A DNA stretch of 22,750 nt from Candidatus Poseidoniales archaeon (GTDB taxonomy: Archaea > Thermoplasmatota > Poseidoniia > Poseidoniales > Poseidoniaceae). The stretch is from assembly GCA_012959845.1 (NCBI GenBank), contig DUCL01000121.1, positions 1 through 22,750 of the forward strand, written 5' to 3'. Every line of letters begins with the position of its first letter. Positions within the stretch are counted from its first letter, which is position 1. Positions 1 through 10,321 of the stretch are shown here, in pieces. A program made the translations under genes and the position numbers. Below the pieces are notes generated by a model. That model was not told where the DNA came from, did not search any database, and saw nothing but the letters and a program-made list of their open reading frames with translations.

Positions 1-3000
1 TCAATTTGTGTTGTTGAAGTCCAAGTCATGTTCTCAACTGTTCCTACTGATTCGTCGACCTTCAATGCGGTAGTTGCATCAGCAGTACCACCATCCCAGC
101 GGAATGGAGAGTTGACGATATGTACACCGACATTACCTGATGCGTCAAGTGGGTATACCCAAACATCAGGTGAGTCTTCAACATATAGACCAGTTCCAGC
201 GGAACCACCGTCAACTGCAGCATCTACTGCCCAAACAGTTGTACTCACTGCGTGGACACCATAGGTTGCACCAGCAATTGATGCAGCACCCATCATGTTG
301 AGAGTACCGGATGGCATCTCAACTCCAATGTCGTATCCAGAGATTGTTGTTCCTTTCAAAGTGACGATGTTTGCCCCATTATCGGAATTAACTCCGACGG
401 TTGAAGTTGAACCGTCACCGGTTAGTACGGATGCGTTGTCGCTGAGGTCACAGTTATCGAGAACAATTGCATTGTCGGACAGTGTAATACTGTTTGCGGC
501 AGAGACAATTGAAACAGATGAACAATCAACAGCTAAAATTCCCATAGCATTAGGTGATACACGTCCAGCACTTAGGCCGATTGTGTTTCCTGATATTTCA
601 GGTCCAGAATATCCGCCTCCAGATGATGCCTCGGTTGCGTAGATGTTTGCGCCACCGTCACCATATGTGTCTGTTACCTTGATTGTGTAACTTCCAGCAT
701 CAGTGTATGTAGTCAAAGGAGTGTACCCTGTGTTAGAACTGAATGTCCCAGCATACCAAGTATCTTTTGTTGTATCAGGCTTGGTGATTTCAAGTCCAAT
801 CTCTCCACCCCAACTGTCAGTCTCTAGATCAATTGCTAGAGTCTTTCCAGATGCAAGTGTAAAGGTACAAGACTTGGTATAACTGTAATCATATGAACGG
901 ATTGTACACAATGATGTTCCAGGTGCAGGAGGTTGGCTCATTCCGTCCAACACTATTCCACCATCTGCATCAGTTAGTGTGTTATCTGTCACATCACCTT
1001 GACCGCCGCTGATATAGATACCAGTGTAAGCAGACTCGCCTACACCGTTAATCTGATTGTTATCAACTACGAAGTCAACACCGTCATAGATACTAATACC
1101 TTCAGTTGCACCGTTAATGGTGTTTCCAGAAATCTCAGTTCTTAGGTTCTTACCAGCGTATTGTGCGATTGCAGTTCCGTCAGCATCACTGTTGAAAGTG
1201 TTACCAGAGATAACAGTGTCATCAGAGTGAGCGTTTCGGTAAATCCAAACATCGGCAACTTCTCCACCATCATTGAAAGTGTTTCCACTAATAGTTAGGT
1301 TGTCAGCACCGTAATAGGCAGCTGTGTGGTAACTGTAATACGGAGATCTTTGAGTCATAACACCGACACCACAGTTGGTGAATGTGTTTCCACTAATATT
1401 TCCTCCATCTCCACCACCGAGAGCGATACAAATATCAGAGTACAATATTGCACTATTGAGATTTGTATATCCACGGAAATGGGTTAGTGTCGAATCAGTG
1501 ATTGAGAAATCCTCAAGTTCCCAGTTGTAATTGTACCAAGCGTTGTCGTAACCATGCGAACTTTGAATGGATGCAAGTCCACTCAATACCGAATTATCAA
1601 TTTCTACATTCATTGAGTAGTAGAAATATCCAAGTTCGTATCCCATTGCACTGCCGGTATCAGGGTTAGTTGCCATACCGTACATTTCACCATCAACCAT
1701 ATGGAAGTGTGAACCATATGGCGACTTAGGGTACCAACGTTGTGTATCGTAGTAGGTATAACCTGCAGTGGCTAGAACTGTTGAACCGTTGAAGTTGTAG
1801 TGACTTCCACCGTTTAGATACATGAATGGTACATCGATCATTACAGTCTTGCCACCCATATTGGTAGCAAGTCCACCGTAGTAACCATATTCCTTACCAT
1901 CATTTATTCCATCTCCATCGGTGTCCACGTTGCGGGAACCGGCAGTACTTAGACCGCCAGCACATGATGCAACCATTACATAAGATACGGAACTGAATCC
2001 ATAACAAACACGGTCTGTGATTACATCAGTCAAAGCGACAGATTCAGAATTTCCACTAGTATCAGACAGCGTTGCTGCATGGAATGCATAACGGAAATCC
2101 ATCATGTTGTTTGTACTAGAGGTGTAATAATAAGCAATCTTAGCAACAGTGGATACTTGGAATCCAGCCAGACTTGGAATTGTTACTCCACTATTATCAA
2201 CAGATGCAGTTGTGAACGTTAGTCCACTAACATCACCATTTGAATCAGTAACACCTGTTCCAGCGGCTGTGCCATCAGCATCCAGGAGGTTAACAGTAGC
2301 ACCTGAAACTGCATTTGAATCTGCAGTTAGTGATACGGCTAAGGTCCTCATTCTAGTAAGCGAACCAGATCCGGTTACATCAACTGAATTAACATCAATA
2401 GTTCCTTCAATGAAGTCAACTGCTGCTGCGCCATTAATTACGACATCTTTGGTGTTACCCATTGTGACATCGGTCATTGTGATAGTACCTGTACCAGCGG
2501 TTTCAACACCAATTGCGTTACTTGCAATTGATACAGAGTCAAAGGAAACATCCTTTGCTGTCAAAGGTCCGTACTTGAATGCGGCTCCACCACTATTAAC
2601 AATAGTTCCAGACAAATCACCAGTCAAATCCTTGACATAGTATATTCCAGCAGATGTTTGTCCATTAAGACCCAAATTCAACAAATCAACAGAGCCAGAT
2701 GCAGATGTTCCAGCAAGTACACCATATGTACCTCCTGAGACATTAAGTCCGTCTACTACTGCAGCGGTCTGACCAACGATTTCCAGTCCAGCGTTAGTTG
2801 GGCTTGTTACTTCGATGTTCTCGAAGTTACCTGCAGCGAAATTGCCACCGATTTCAATACCTGTGTCAGCGCCAGTAATTGTTCCATCCTTGAATAGAGC
2901 AGTACCGGATTCACGGAGATAGTTACCTAATTCTGCTGGGTCGTTACCACTGCGTGCAACAAAGTCCAAACGGTCTTGATAGTTGTCAGCACGGTTGTGC

Positions 3001-6000
3001 AGAACATCCATCCAAAGTGTGACCTTGGTAATGTTACTTGCAGAGATATCTATGACTGGGTATGTCAAACGTGCGCCTTGGCCTGAACTCATGTAATATG
3101 AGTATGCATAGTCAAGACAGATGTTGTAATATCCACCATATCCAACATATCCTTCAGGAGGTGCAAAGGTAGAACCTGCTGCGCCACCGTGATAGCTGTT
3201 GTAGTAGTATCCCCAGTAGTGGTATGGGTAGTAAGCTGCGTTACCTGTTGGGGAAACACCTTCGATGTTCTCCCAGTCAAATCCAAATTGTGGAGGATAA
3301 CTGTAGTAGCCTGGGTAGCCCGGGTTAGTTTGAGGGCCACCTGGCCAATAATACCACAGATAGTACATGTATCCATCTTGAGATGCAGAATTCGGGCTGT
3401 TAGGGCCGTATGAATAACCGTAGTAGTTACAGTGATAAGACGGCGCACCACCTGTTCCACCATCATAAATAGCGTTATAGCCGACACCAGATGCTGGGTC
3501 AGCTGCACTGTATGGGTAGTATCCAAGATCTGTGTCTTGAGTAATATTCCAAGAGTTACCTGCATCATCTTCAAGTTCAATGTTGTATCTGTCAGTCATC
3601 ATGTAGTACTTGCTTGTTGCATAGTTGTATAGTGGGTGAGCGTTACCGCCACCGAAGATACTGTTTGCACCAACTTGCAGGTAGTCACCTGTTCCTAGGT
3701 ATGTCGACAAATCAATTTGGTAAGTTTTCCAACCTGTCGCCTGACCGCTCAATAGAGTTGAACGGTAAACTGTAGGAAGTGACATTCCACCAGTTACTTC
3801 AACACCAACTGTGTTATCAGTTGAAGTGAATCCATTGACTTGAGGAGCACCGTTATTGGCTTGAATACCAATTGCAGCGTTCTTTACAATAATGTTATTG
3901 ATGTTTCCACCAGCTTGTTCAACCCAAAGAGCTGTTCCGGTGTTTCCAGTATTGATAATTGAAGAATCATCAATTGAAACTGTACCGCCATCAACCTTGA
4001 CTGTAGCCATATCAACATCTGATGCTGATGCACCGTAGATTACTGCTGAATTCATCATGGTCAAAGTTGCTCCATCGCCAATAAGTATTGCAGAGTTGGT
4101 GGTTGCATCTTGTGCAACATCACGTACTTCACCACCATCAATTTCTAGTGTACCGCCATCTTGAATGTCAAGATGTAGGCCGTAGGTTGATGTGAATGCC
4201 TTAAGAGCTCCAACTGCTCCAGTATCTACTGAAGTTGTTACAATCAATGTTCCACCATTGCTCAATGTTAGAACTGGTGAACTTGTTGCTGAACTCTTAA
4301 CCTTCAATATTGAACCTAGTAACTTGATAGTACAACCATCAAGATGTAGGTCAGCAGAAATGGTCATAGGTGTACTATCAAATTCATAGATACCTGGTGA
4401 GGTTTGCATTACTGAAGTGGTTGCGTTTAGACTCATCCAAGCACAGTCCATTCCAGCCTGATCGAAATCTACTGGTGCTGGTTCAAGTAACATATCAAGA
4501 GAACTACCGATGTTGAAGACTCCAGAAGATGGATACCAAGTATCGGTGTGCAATGTTTCATTCTGACCTGCAGGTCCGAAAGCACGGAGGTTGTGGTCTG
4601 AGTAAGTGTTCCCGTTAGAGTCACCTGTAACAACCCAAATAGTTGCAGTTCCAGTCATATCTGTAATGTGTGAGCCAACTTCGAAGAGTTCGCTTCCACT
4701 ACCATCCACAACTGATGCTGATACTGTGTGTCCTGACTTCCAAATCTGTTGTTGTACAGGAGGATTTCCGACCAAAGCCATTCTGTATGTGCTTGCTTGT
4801 GCAGTACCACCGAAGTAAATAGTTGCAGAAGATGCAGAGTCCCAGTCACAGTTTGAAGCGTCACCGGTGTTATCTGCACAATCGTTTCCATTCTGAGATA
4901 CATCAATCAAAGAGATTTGAGCATTTGTGCTTGCCTTAGCAAGGACAATTGTTCCTGTACCAGCAGTTGTACTAGTGATTGCAGTTTCACCAATAGTCAT
5001 CATTGTGTTACGTGCATATAGAGCAGATGTAACTGAATCTGTGTGGGTGATTGTAGCATCGGATATCACAACTGTGTTAGGTGCAGCACTGCTAGAACAT
5101 GAACTGTAAATGAGGTCTGCATTAAGTGCATCCGCCATTACATTCCATCCACATCCAGTTAACTGGAAGTTTCCAACAGCAAAGTTAGCCAAGACAAGTC
5201 TATCGGTTGTTATTGCGTTTCCGTTAATACTAAGATCTCCAGCATTAATGTCTGTGAAGACACTTGGGTGCATGCGATTCATCTGAATGTCACCGGCTGT
5301 TAGCGTATCAATAACTGCATTGTCGCCAGATGGTCCAGCTGCAGTACTTGAAGGACCACCAGGGGCCATTGCAAGATTAGCAGTACCTAAGTCGACATCA
5401 TCCATGTGGATTAAGCCGATTGCGCTGATAGATGCAGAGTCATAATCATTAGCATCGAAGTTGAATAGAACAACTTCAGAACCTGCGCCAGCAGATGAAG
5501 TAATTGCACTTCCAGTTTGTCCGCTTACTGTGTTTGCAGTAACGTTGGATACAGTAACCATTTCCAAATCAACTTCAATCAGATTGATGTAAGAATTAGT
5601 AATTGTTACATTCTCTAAGAATAGTGAACCACCAGTTGAACCGGTTGATGCACCATCTGCCATAACAATCGCTCCACCCCAGGAATTACCTGCGGTGTTA
5701 CAATCCTTCATTGTACCTTCAGTTAATGTAGCAACTGTGTCTTCTGCGAAGTTGAAACATGCTGTGTTAGCAGTTGTACTTCCTTCAACACTGAAATCAT
5801 TCATTGTAATAGTGGTACCTTGTCCGCTACCATGCTCGAAAGCAGTAACGACGTTCTTGAAGGTAATGTGGTCCATAGTGAAGTTTCCAACGTTTGCGTT
5901 AGATGACGGTGTTGCGACAGTGCCGTGACGGCTACCTGCTGCAATTGCTGCATCAGAGGTGTTAGCGAAATCAACATATGAGAACCGGTGGCGGTCATCA

Positions 6001-9000
6001 GTTCCTGTAGAACAGGAGTCTGTGAACGCTAGTCCAGCCCATGTTGAGCCTGCTTGACCTTCAAACAAAATGTGGTCAGTAACGTTTCCATTAGCGATGA
6101 GTGAATCACAAGCACCGTCAAAGGAAATACCCTTTCCGGCTGCGACTTGTATTACTACACCTGGTTCAATATTCAGGTTAGCTGAAATTGACAGGTAATC
6201 GTTAGATGGGCTAATTCTAATTGGGCTATCAGCGATATCCCAATTTGTATCAACAGTAATATCAGATTCAACATCTGTACCCTTTCCTTCGAATGGCATT
6301 GTACGGTAATATACACCACAATCTATTGTTGAAGTCTTGTAACAATAGTAAGAGCCATATCCGCCCCAGTTTGGAGCAAGGATGTTTGTCTTAGAGTAAT
6401 AATTCTTATTTGGTAACTCATTAGGTACAGAATAGTATGAACTCATACTTCTGTAAGTACTTGTGCTACCTGAATTAATCAATTGCATTACACCATGACG
6501 GCTGATGTGGATTCTGTCATTGCTGTCAGAACCATTGAATTCTGTACCGAAATATTCGATAGTGAAATCCTCAGGGATGTCAATATTTGCTGCACACTTA
6601 GCCTTGTACTGACTGAAGTAGTAAGCACAGTAGTATGCAGATGGGTTACCGTTGCTAGCACCTGTTAATGCAGCTTGTGCATTTTGCAGGTTCTTAATTC
6701 CAAGATCAAAGTTCTCGTGTCCATACGATGTTGCTGATGTGGATATACGGAAGTTGTTGGAGAAGATGTTTGCTCCTGCCTTGTACGCTGAAGCACCCAT
6801 ACGCAGAGATTCTCCCTTTGTGCGAGTACTATCTTGGTATCCAGTCATCATGTAGTCGTAGTAAACACCACAACCTGTATCATACTTGAACTCAATTTCG
6901 TTAGTAACGTCATACATTACAACTTGGTAAGTACAAAGGTAATTTGAGGTGTAACCCATGTCTCTCCATTCAATAATCATCATCTTGTTAGGGTCGCCAA
7001 CTTCGAATGTGTTTGTTGTTGAAGTTACAGTGTTAACACCAGAAGATGCTGTGCTTGTATCTTGAGCAGTCATGTAGTACTCAACAGAGTCTCCACGTTC
7101 TAAGGTAGGAATAGTAGCACTCCAGATACATCCTATTCCAGCACATTCTGAACGTGACTTGTCAGATTGTTGAGTCAGTGCCATAGATGTCCAAGTTGAT
7201 GCTCCAACTTCACGGTAGTACAGTGTTGGTCCAACACCAGTAGTAGTACTGGTATTCAATCCAGATGGTGGGTCTCCTGCATCAGTAATCTCTACTGAGA
7301 TTGTTCTATCCTTACTGTGGGAATCAGACAATGCTGAATGAACCATAGTAGGAGCGAAGGTATCAGGTTGAGGTGCAACTAGACCGACCTTATACGTTAC
7401 AGTACCGGTAGATGCTTGTTGTCCATAGTATCCTACGGACATAGCGAATCCAGACCACTTGTAATTAGTGATACTGTTGTATGCTCCGAAGTAATAGTAT
7501 GCGGAAGAACATCGTCCTGTTCCAGAATATGTTCTGTAGAAGTAGTATGCACCGTTATCAGTCACACAAAGCATGTTAGCAGAGGTTGAGCTTCCAGTAG
7601 CATTGAAATTGAACTTACCAAATGAACCTGTAATACCGCCTGGGATCGCGATTTTATAAGCAATATTGTATCCATATCCTGATGATTTGGTTGCAGCAGT
7701 ACCACCAGACAATGAGTCAGCAATCGATAGAGATGTGCTGGATGTCGTCTTGTCACCAAGTCCGACCATTGCCCAAGCGTTAGAGGAACTGTCATACAAC
7801 ATAATTAGGTTGTATTGAGGTCCGTTCTTTGCAGCGATTGTAAGATAACCGCCGTCGTCCTTGTGAAGCATATCAATTCCTGAGCGTGTTCCACCCATTC
7901 CATTGTAACCAGTTGATGGAGCAGTTGTCCATTGTGTTAGCCAGTTAGCATAGAAGTAGTAGGAAGTTGTGTAGAAACATGATTGTGAACCAGTACCACA
8001 GCTAGATGTGTCGAATTCGAATACGTATTCGTCACTTCCGTCATAGTAGGTCATCTGACGGTCAAGGACATTTGGATAGTTATATCCTCCGCCACTGACG
8101 TCAGTTGTAAGTACTGTCATCTTCTTATCAGTTCCTGCATTAGCAACATCATCTACTGCAAAGTAGTAAGGTGTAGGCGTGGTTTGTGAACCTGTTAATG
8201 CAGGGCCATATCCAACGTTAGCACCGTTGCTTCCTTGGTTTAGATCTTGGAACTTCCAGTAGTATTCAAGATACTCTCCAGCATCAACTGTAGGAGTTGT
8301 AGCCTTGAATCTACAAATAGAGGAAGTTGAAGAACAAGTTCCGATAGAGGTTGCAGATACACTTGACCATGAGCCATTGTCTACTGCGTAGTTCAGAGTA
8401 GGTCCATTAGCAGATGTTGTGTCAATACCAGACATATCAGTAAGGGTCATGAAGAAAGTTCTTGCACCCTCTGCATAGGAAGTAATTCCTGAATATGGAG
8501 CATAGTCCATAGTAGGTGCATCAGCATCTGTTCCACCAGAATAAACTATCTGGAGGTAGGAGTTAGATGAACCTCCAGCATACGCATAGGTATATGTGTA
8601 TATACTTGAAGTCATTCTTGCACTCATACCGATAGTACCGGCATTAGTTTGAGCAGATGTAATATATCCTGCGGCAGTGTTAGAAGAACAAGTTGTTGCT
8701 GAAGTACAGATATCTGCAGTCTTCCAGCCAGTTCCTTGCGCATATGTGTCAACTATTGCAGAGTTACCCATTGAGGATACCATCTTTCTTGCAGTAGTGC
8801 CACCATAATTTTGCTTGATGTTCGAAGGATTTAGAGCCCCTGAACATGATGCAGAAGTGATTGCGTGATTATATTTAGCGTCTGTACCACAAGCTTCCAT
8901 TACCACTGCTGACATCGATTGTGATGCACTGCTTCCATACGCATATGAAACATATTGCTTCCATGCTATTGAATCAACTGTAGCACCGGTTGGTAGTTGG

Positions 9001-10121
9001 TTGCTGCTAGAGAAAACGTACTTGTGCCAAGGGTTGTATCTAAATTGTGCATAATAGCGGTAAGTGTAACGGTAAGAAGAAGTATAACAGTTAGCGTAGT
9101 AAACGTAACAGTATCCGCCAGTGCTGGATGTGACCTTAATTGTAGGGTCGATTGCAAGTGGGAATACTCTGTCTTCTGAAAGTAACCAGTCAGTATCAAC
9201 AGCAGTAGTCAAAACGATTAGAGAACCATATGATTGTACAAAGTATGTTGCAACATATGGTGCTTCTGCATTTTCTTCAACGACCATAGGAACTGGGAAC
9301 TCAACTAGTAGTTCTCCGGTTTCTGTATGTCGTACTTGAAGTGCTTCTTGTGTTTGTGTGATTGCCTCACCAACTAGAGTGTCACCGATGTACAAAGAGT
9401 ATCCTGCAGGCAGTTTAACTGCTTCAGAGATACCTAACCAGGCTGCATTAGGCTGAAGGACAGGGCGCTCGCGAATTACGAGGTTCTGCTTCAGTTGTGT
9501 TGACTCAACTGTGTAATCTAAGTCAAAGCCATCTGCTACTGGGTATCGGATAACATTTCCACCAACAGTTGGTCCATCACGAGATGGTTCAACCATTAAT
9601 GGCATTGGTGCCTCTCCAGTTTCATCAATGGTTACAACCGTTGGGTTGATACCGGTGATGATAGGATCGACGAATTGACTAGTTTGAATTCGGACTCCAC
9701 CAGCAACTTCTGCAGCAAATTCTGCTGTGAAGGTGTTCTCGGTGACTTCCCAACCGTTTGCTGTCGCAACGATGTTCAAGTCAATCTCTTCCCATACCCC
9801 GTCTTCAAGAAGGTAGTTGACTGGCTCGTTAGCAATTAACTGAGCAATCTTTCCATCTTCTGTGACGTAAGCTTTGGTCATTTGGTCTCTCATTCCCTTG
9901 AGTTCAAGGGCTTGGTCATATTCATAGTCTGTGTCTTCAATGGTATCTGGCAACTTGAAGTAATCTTCCGACTCTTCAGTAGCGTCGACGAAATCAATTT
10001 CGCCTCCGTTGTTTGTTACGAATCCACTCATTGGCATTAATGCCATGAGCAGACACAATAACAGTGCCACGCCAATTCCACTAAGGACAGACTTTTGTGT
10101 TGTTTTATTTGTTCCCAACAT
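1..10121 (-). CDS. Giant secreted surface protein with beta-helix repeats (N-terminal 3,373 residues; C-terminus beyond left edge)
   Basis: Read in one frame from ATG at 10121 to base 3, I met no in-frame stop; the frame was spot-checked at seven places along the gene. A GAGGTGA site lies 7 nt before the ATG. Residues about 10-33 form a signal peptide (basic KTTQK, then IGVALLLCLLMALMP). Residues about 75-334 (phrases such as EPVNYLLEDGVWEEIDLNI and VFPLAIDPTI) resemble the N-terminal module of RHS/WapA-like wall proteins; about 335-520 resembles the DNRLRE domain that follows it there. Two related Ig-like modules lie near 525-627 and 914-1022. From about 1294 (ISANLNIEPGVVIQV) to the edge the protein is a parallel beta-helix, with NosD-like ISGNTF/ISGNTI repeats around 2910-3045, a Tyr-rich segment near 2200-2345 and a DTDGDGINDGKE calcium loop near 2732. 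Many N-x-S/T sites suggest glycosylation. Probable adhesin, cell-surface layer or polysaccharide-binding protein; substrate unknown. The membrane anchor, if any, is not visible. Confidence 0.9.
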   Translation of the reverse strand, partial: MLGTNKTTQKSVLSGIGVALLLCLLMALMPMSGFVTNNGGEIDFVDATEESEDYFKLPDTIEDTDYEYDQALELKGMRDQMTKAYVTEDGKIAQLIANEPVNYLLEDGVWEEIDLNIVATANGWEVTENTFTAEFAAEVAGGVRIQTSQFVDPIITGINPTVVTIDETGEAPMPLMVEPSRDGPTVGGNVIRYPVADGFDLDYTVESTQLKQNLVIRERPVLQPNAAWLGISEAVKLPAGYSLYIGDTLVGEAITQTQEALQVRHTETGELLVEFPVPMVVEENAEAPYVATYFVQSYGSLIVLTTAVDTDWLLSEDRVFPLAIDPTIKVTSSTGGYCYVYYANCYTSSYRYTYRYYAQFRYNPWHKYVFSSSNQLPTGATVDSIAWKQYVSYAYGSSASQSMSAVVMEACGTDAKYNHAITSASCSGALNPSNIKQNYGGTTARKMVSSMGNSAIVDTYAQGTGWKTADICTSATTCSSNTAAGYITSAQTNAGTIGMSARMTSSIYTYTYAYAGGSSNSYLQIVYSGGTDADAPTMDYAPYSGITSYAEGARTFFMTLTDMSGIDTTSANGPTLNYAVDNGSWSSVSATSIGTCSSTSSICRFKATTPTVDAGEYLEYYWKFQDLNQGSNGANVGYGPALTGSQTTPTPYYFAVDDVANAGTDKKMTVLTTDVSGGGYNYPNVLDRQMTYYDGSDEYVFEFDTSSCGTGSQSCFYTTSYYFYANWLTQWTTAPSTGYNGMGGTRSGIDMLHKDDGGYLTIAAKNGPQYNLIMLYDSSSNAWAMVGLGDKTTSSTSLSIADSLSGGTAATKSSGYGYNIAYKIAIPGGITGSFGKFNFNATGSSTSANMLCVTDNGAYYFYRTYSGTGRCSSAYYYFGAYNSITNYKWSGFAMSVGYYGQQASTGTVTYKVGLVAPQPDTFAPTMVHSALSDSHSKDRTISVEITDAGDPPSGLNTSTTTGVGPTLYYREVGASTWTSMALTQQSDKSRSECAGIGCIWSATIPTLERGDSVEYYMTAQDTSTASSGVNTVTSTTNTFEVGDPNKMMIIEWRDMGYTSNYLCTYQVVMYDVTNEIEFKYDTGCGVYYDYMMTGYQDSTRTKGESLRMGASAYKAGANIFSNNFRISTSATSYGHENFDLGIKNLQNAQAALTGASNGNPSAYYCAYYFSQYKAKCAANIDIPEDFTIEYFGTEFNGSDSNDRIHISRHGVMQLINSGSTSTYRSMSSYYSVPNELPNKNYYSKTNILAPNWGGYGSYYCYKTSTIDCGVYYRTMPFEGKGTDVESDITVDTNWDIADSPIRISPSNDYLSISANLNIEPGVVIQVAAGKGISFDGACDSLIANGNVTDHILFEGQAGSTWAGLAFTDSCSTGTDDRHRFSYVDFANTSDAAIAAGSRHGTVATPSSNANVGNFTMDHITFKNVVTAFEHGSGQGTTITMNDFSVEGSTTANTACFNFAEDTVATLTEGTMKDCNTAGNSWGGAIVMADGASTGSTGGSLFLENVTITNSYINLIEVDLEMVTVSNVTANTVSGQTGSAITSSAGAGSEVVLFNFDANDYDSASISAIGLIHMDDVDLGTANLAMAPGGPSSTAAGPSGDNAVIDTLTAGDIQMNRMHPSVFTDINAGDLSINGNAITTDRLVLANFAVGNFQLTGCGWNVMADALNADLIYSSCSSSAAPNTVVISDATITHTDSVTSALYARNTMMTIGETAITSTTAGTGTIVLAKASTNAQISLIDVSQNGNDCADNTGDASNCDWDSASSATIYFGGTAQASTYRMALVGNPPVQQQIWKSGHTVSASVVDGSGSELFEVGSHITDMTGTATIWVVTGDSNGNTYSDHNLRAFGPAGQNETLHTDTWYPSSGVFNIGSSLDMLLEPAPVDFDQAGMDCAWMSLNATTSVMQTSPGIYEFDSTPMTISADLHLDGCTIKLLGSILKVKSSATSSPVLTLSNGGTLIVTTSVDTGAVGALKAFTSTYGLHLDIQDGGTLEIDGGEVRDVAQDATTNSAILIGDGATLTMMNSAVIYGASASDVDMATVKVDGGTVSIDDSSIINTGNTGTALWVEQAGGNINNIIVKNAAIGIQANNGAPQVNGFTSTDNTVGVEVTGGMSLPTVYRSTLLSGQATGWKTYQIDLSTYLGTGDYLQVGANSIFGGGNAHPLYNYATSKYYMMTDRYNIELEDDAGNSWNITQDTDLGYYPYSAADPASGVGYNAIYDGGTGGAPSYHCNYYGYSYGPNSPNSASQDGYMYYLWYYWPGGPQTNPGYPGYYSYPPQFGFDWENIEGVSPTGNAAYYPYHYWGYYYNSYHGGAAGSTFAPPEGYVGYGGYYNICLDYAYSYYMSSGQGARLTYPVIDISASNITKVTLWMDVLHNRADNYQDRLDFVARSGNDPAELGNYLRESGTALFKDGTITGADTGIEIGGNFAAGNFENIEVTSPTNAGLEIVGQTAAVVDGLNVSGGTYGVLAGTSASGSVDLLNLGLNGQTSAGIYYVKDLTGDLSGTIVNSGGAAFKYGPLTAKDVSFDSVSIASNAIGVETAGTGTITMTDVTMGNTKDVVINGAAAVDFIEGTIDVNSVDVTGSGSLTRMRTLAVSLTADSNAVSGATVNLLDADGTAAGTGVTDSNGDVSGLTFTTASVDNSGVTIPSLAGFQVSTVAKIAYYYTSSTNNMMDFRYAFHAATLSDTSGNSESVALTDVITDRVCYGFSSVSYVMVASCAGGLSTAGSRNVDTDGDGINDGKEYGYYGGLATNMGGKTVMIDVPFMYLNGGSHYNFNGSTVLATAGYTYYDTQRWYPKSPYGSHFHMVDGEMYGMATNPDTGSAMGYELGYFYYSMNVEIDNSVLSGLASIQSSHGYDNAWYNYNWELEDFSITDSTLTHFRGYTNLNSAILYSDICIALGGGDGGNISGNTFTNCGVGVMTQRSPYYSYHTAAYYGADNLTISGNTFNDGGEVADVWIYRNAHSDDTVISGNTFNSDADGTAIAQYAGKNLRTEISGNTINGATEGISIYDGVDFVVDNNQINGVGESAYTGIYISGGQGDVTDNTLTDADGGIVLDGMSQPPAPGTSLCTIRSYDYSYTKSCTFTLASGKTLAIDLETDSWGGEIGLEITKPDTTKDTWYAGTFSSNTGYTPLTTYTDAGSYTIKVTDTYGDGGANIYATEASSGGGYSGPEISGNTIGLSAGRVSPNAMGILAVDCSSVSIVSAANSITLSDNAIVLDNCDLSDNASVLTGDGSTSTVGVNSDNGANIVTLKGTTISGYDIGVEMPSGTLNMMGAASIAGATYGVHAVSTTVWAVDAAVDGGSAGTGLYVEDSPDVWVYPLDASGNVGVHIVNSPFRWDGGTADATTALKVDESVGTVENMTWTSTTQI

Positions 10122-10290
10122 AGGTCATTCACCTCATACGGACTGTATGCAGTGCAAGGCAGGCTTTGAAACACTTATGAGGGTTGGGGTACATGTTCTT
10201 TGAATACTTCACTATTTACACCGACTAGAACCAATATACTGCGCCCCTATTCCCCTCTCCCAGTGGTACATACTTTTTGTAAATGTTATT

Positions 10291-10303
10291 ATTATTATAT
10301 ACT
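10291..10303 (-). promoter_or_regulatory. Candidate TATA element of the giant surface-protein gene
   Basis: On the minus strand this reads AGTATATAATAAT, the best TATA-like element between the two surface-protein genes. A start about 25 bp downstream would fall near 10270 and leave a leader of about 145 nt carrying the Shine-Dalgarno site. That is long for an archaeon, so a weaker element nearer the gene may be the real one. Confidence 0.35.
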
Positions 10304-10321
10304 CTACATTAAATAGATACA

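Noticed and set aside
28..2640. Plus-strand frames of 60-163 codons across 28-2640 (and others up to 10203)
   Set aside because: They lie antisense to the giant gene. Their composition (Val/Ser/Pro-rich, no motif) follows from reading Thr/Ser/Asn-rich code backwards, and none has a start signal.
3089..3580. 163-codon minus-strand frame inside the giant gene
   Set aside because: It is the +1-type shadow of the Tyr-rich segment. It is rich in Thr/His/Leu without motif, and the main frame is continuous across it.
10027..10095. Lipobox in the giant protein's signal peptide (Cys in LLLCLLMA)
   Set aside because: The Cys is in the middle of the hydrophobic core and not followed by the usual small-residue context, so lipoprotein processing is unlikely.
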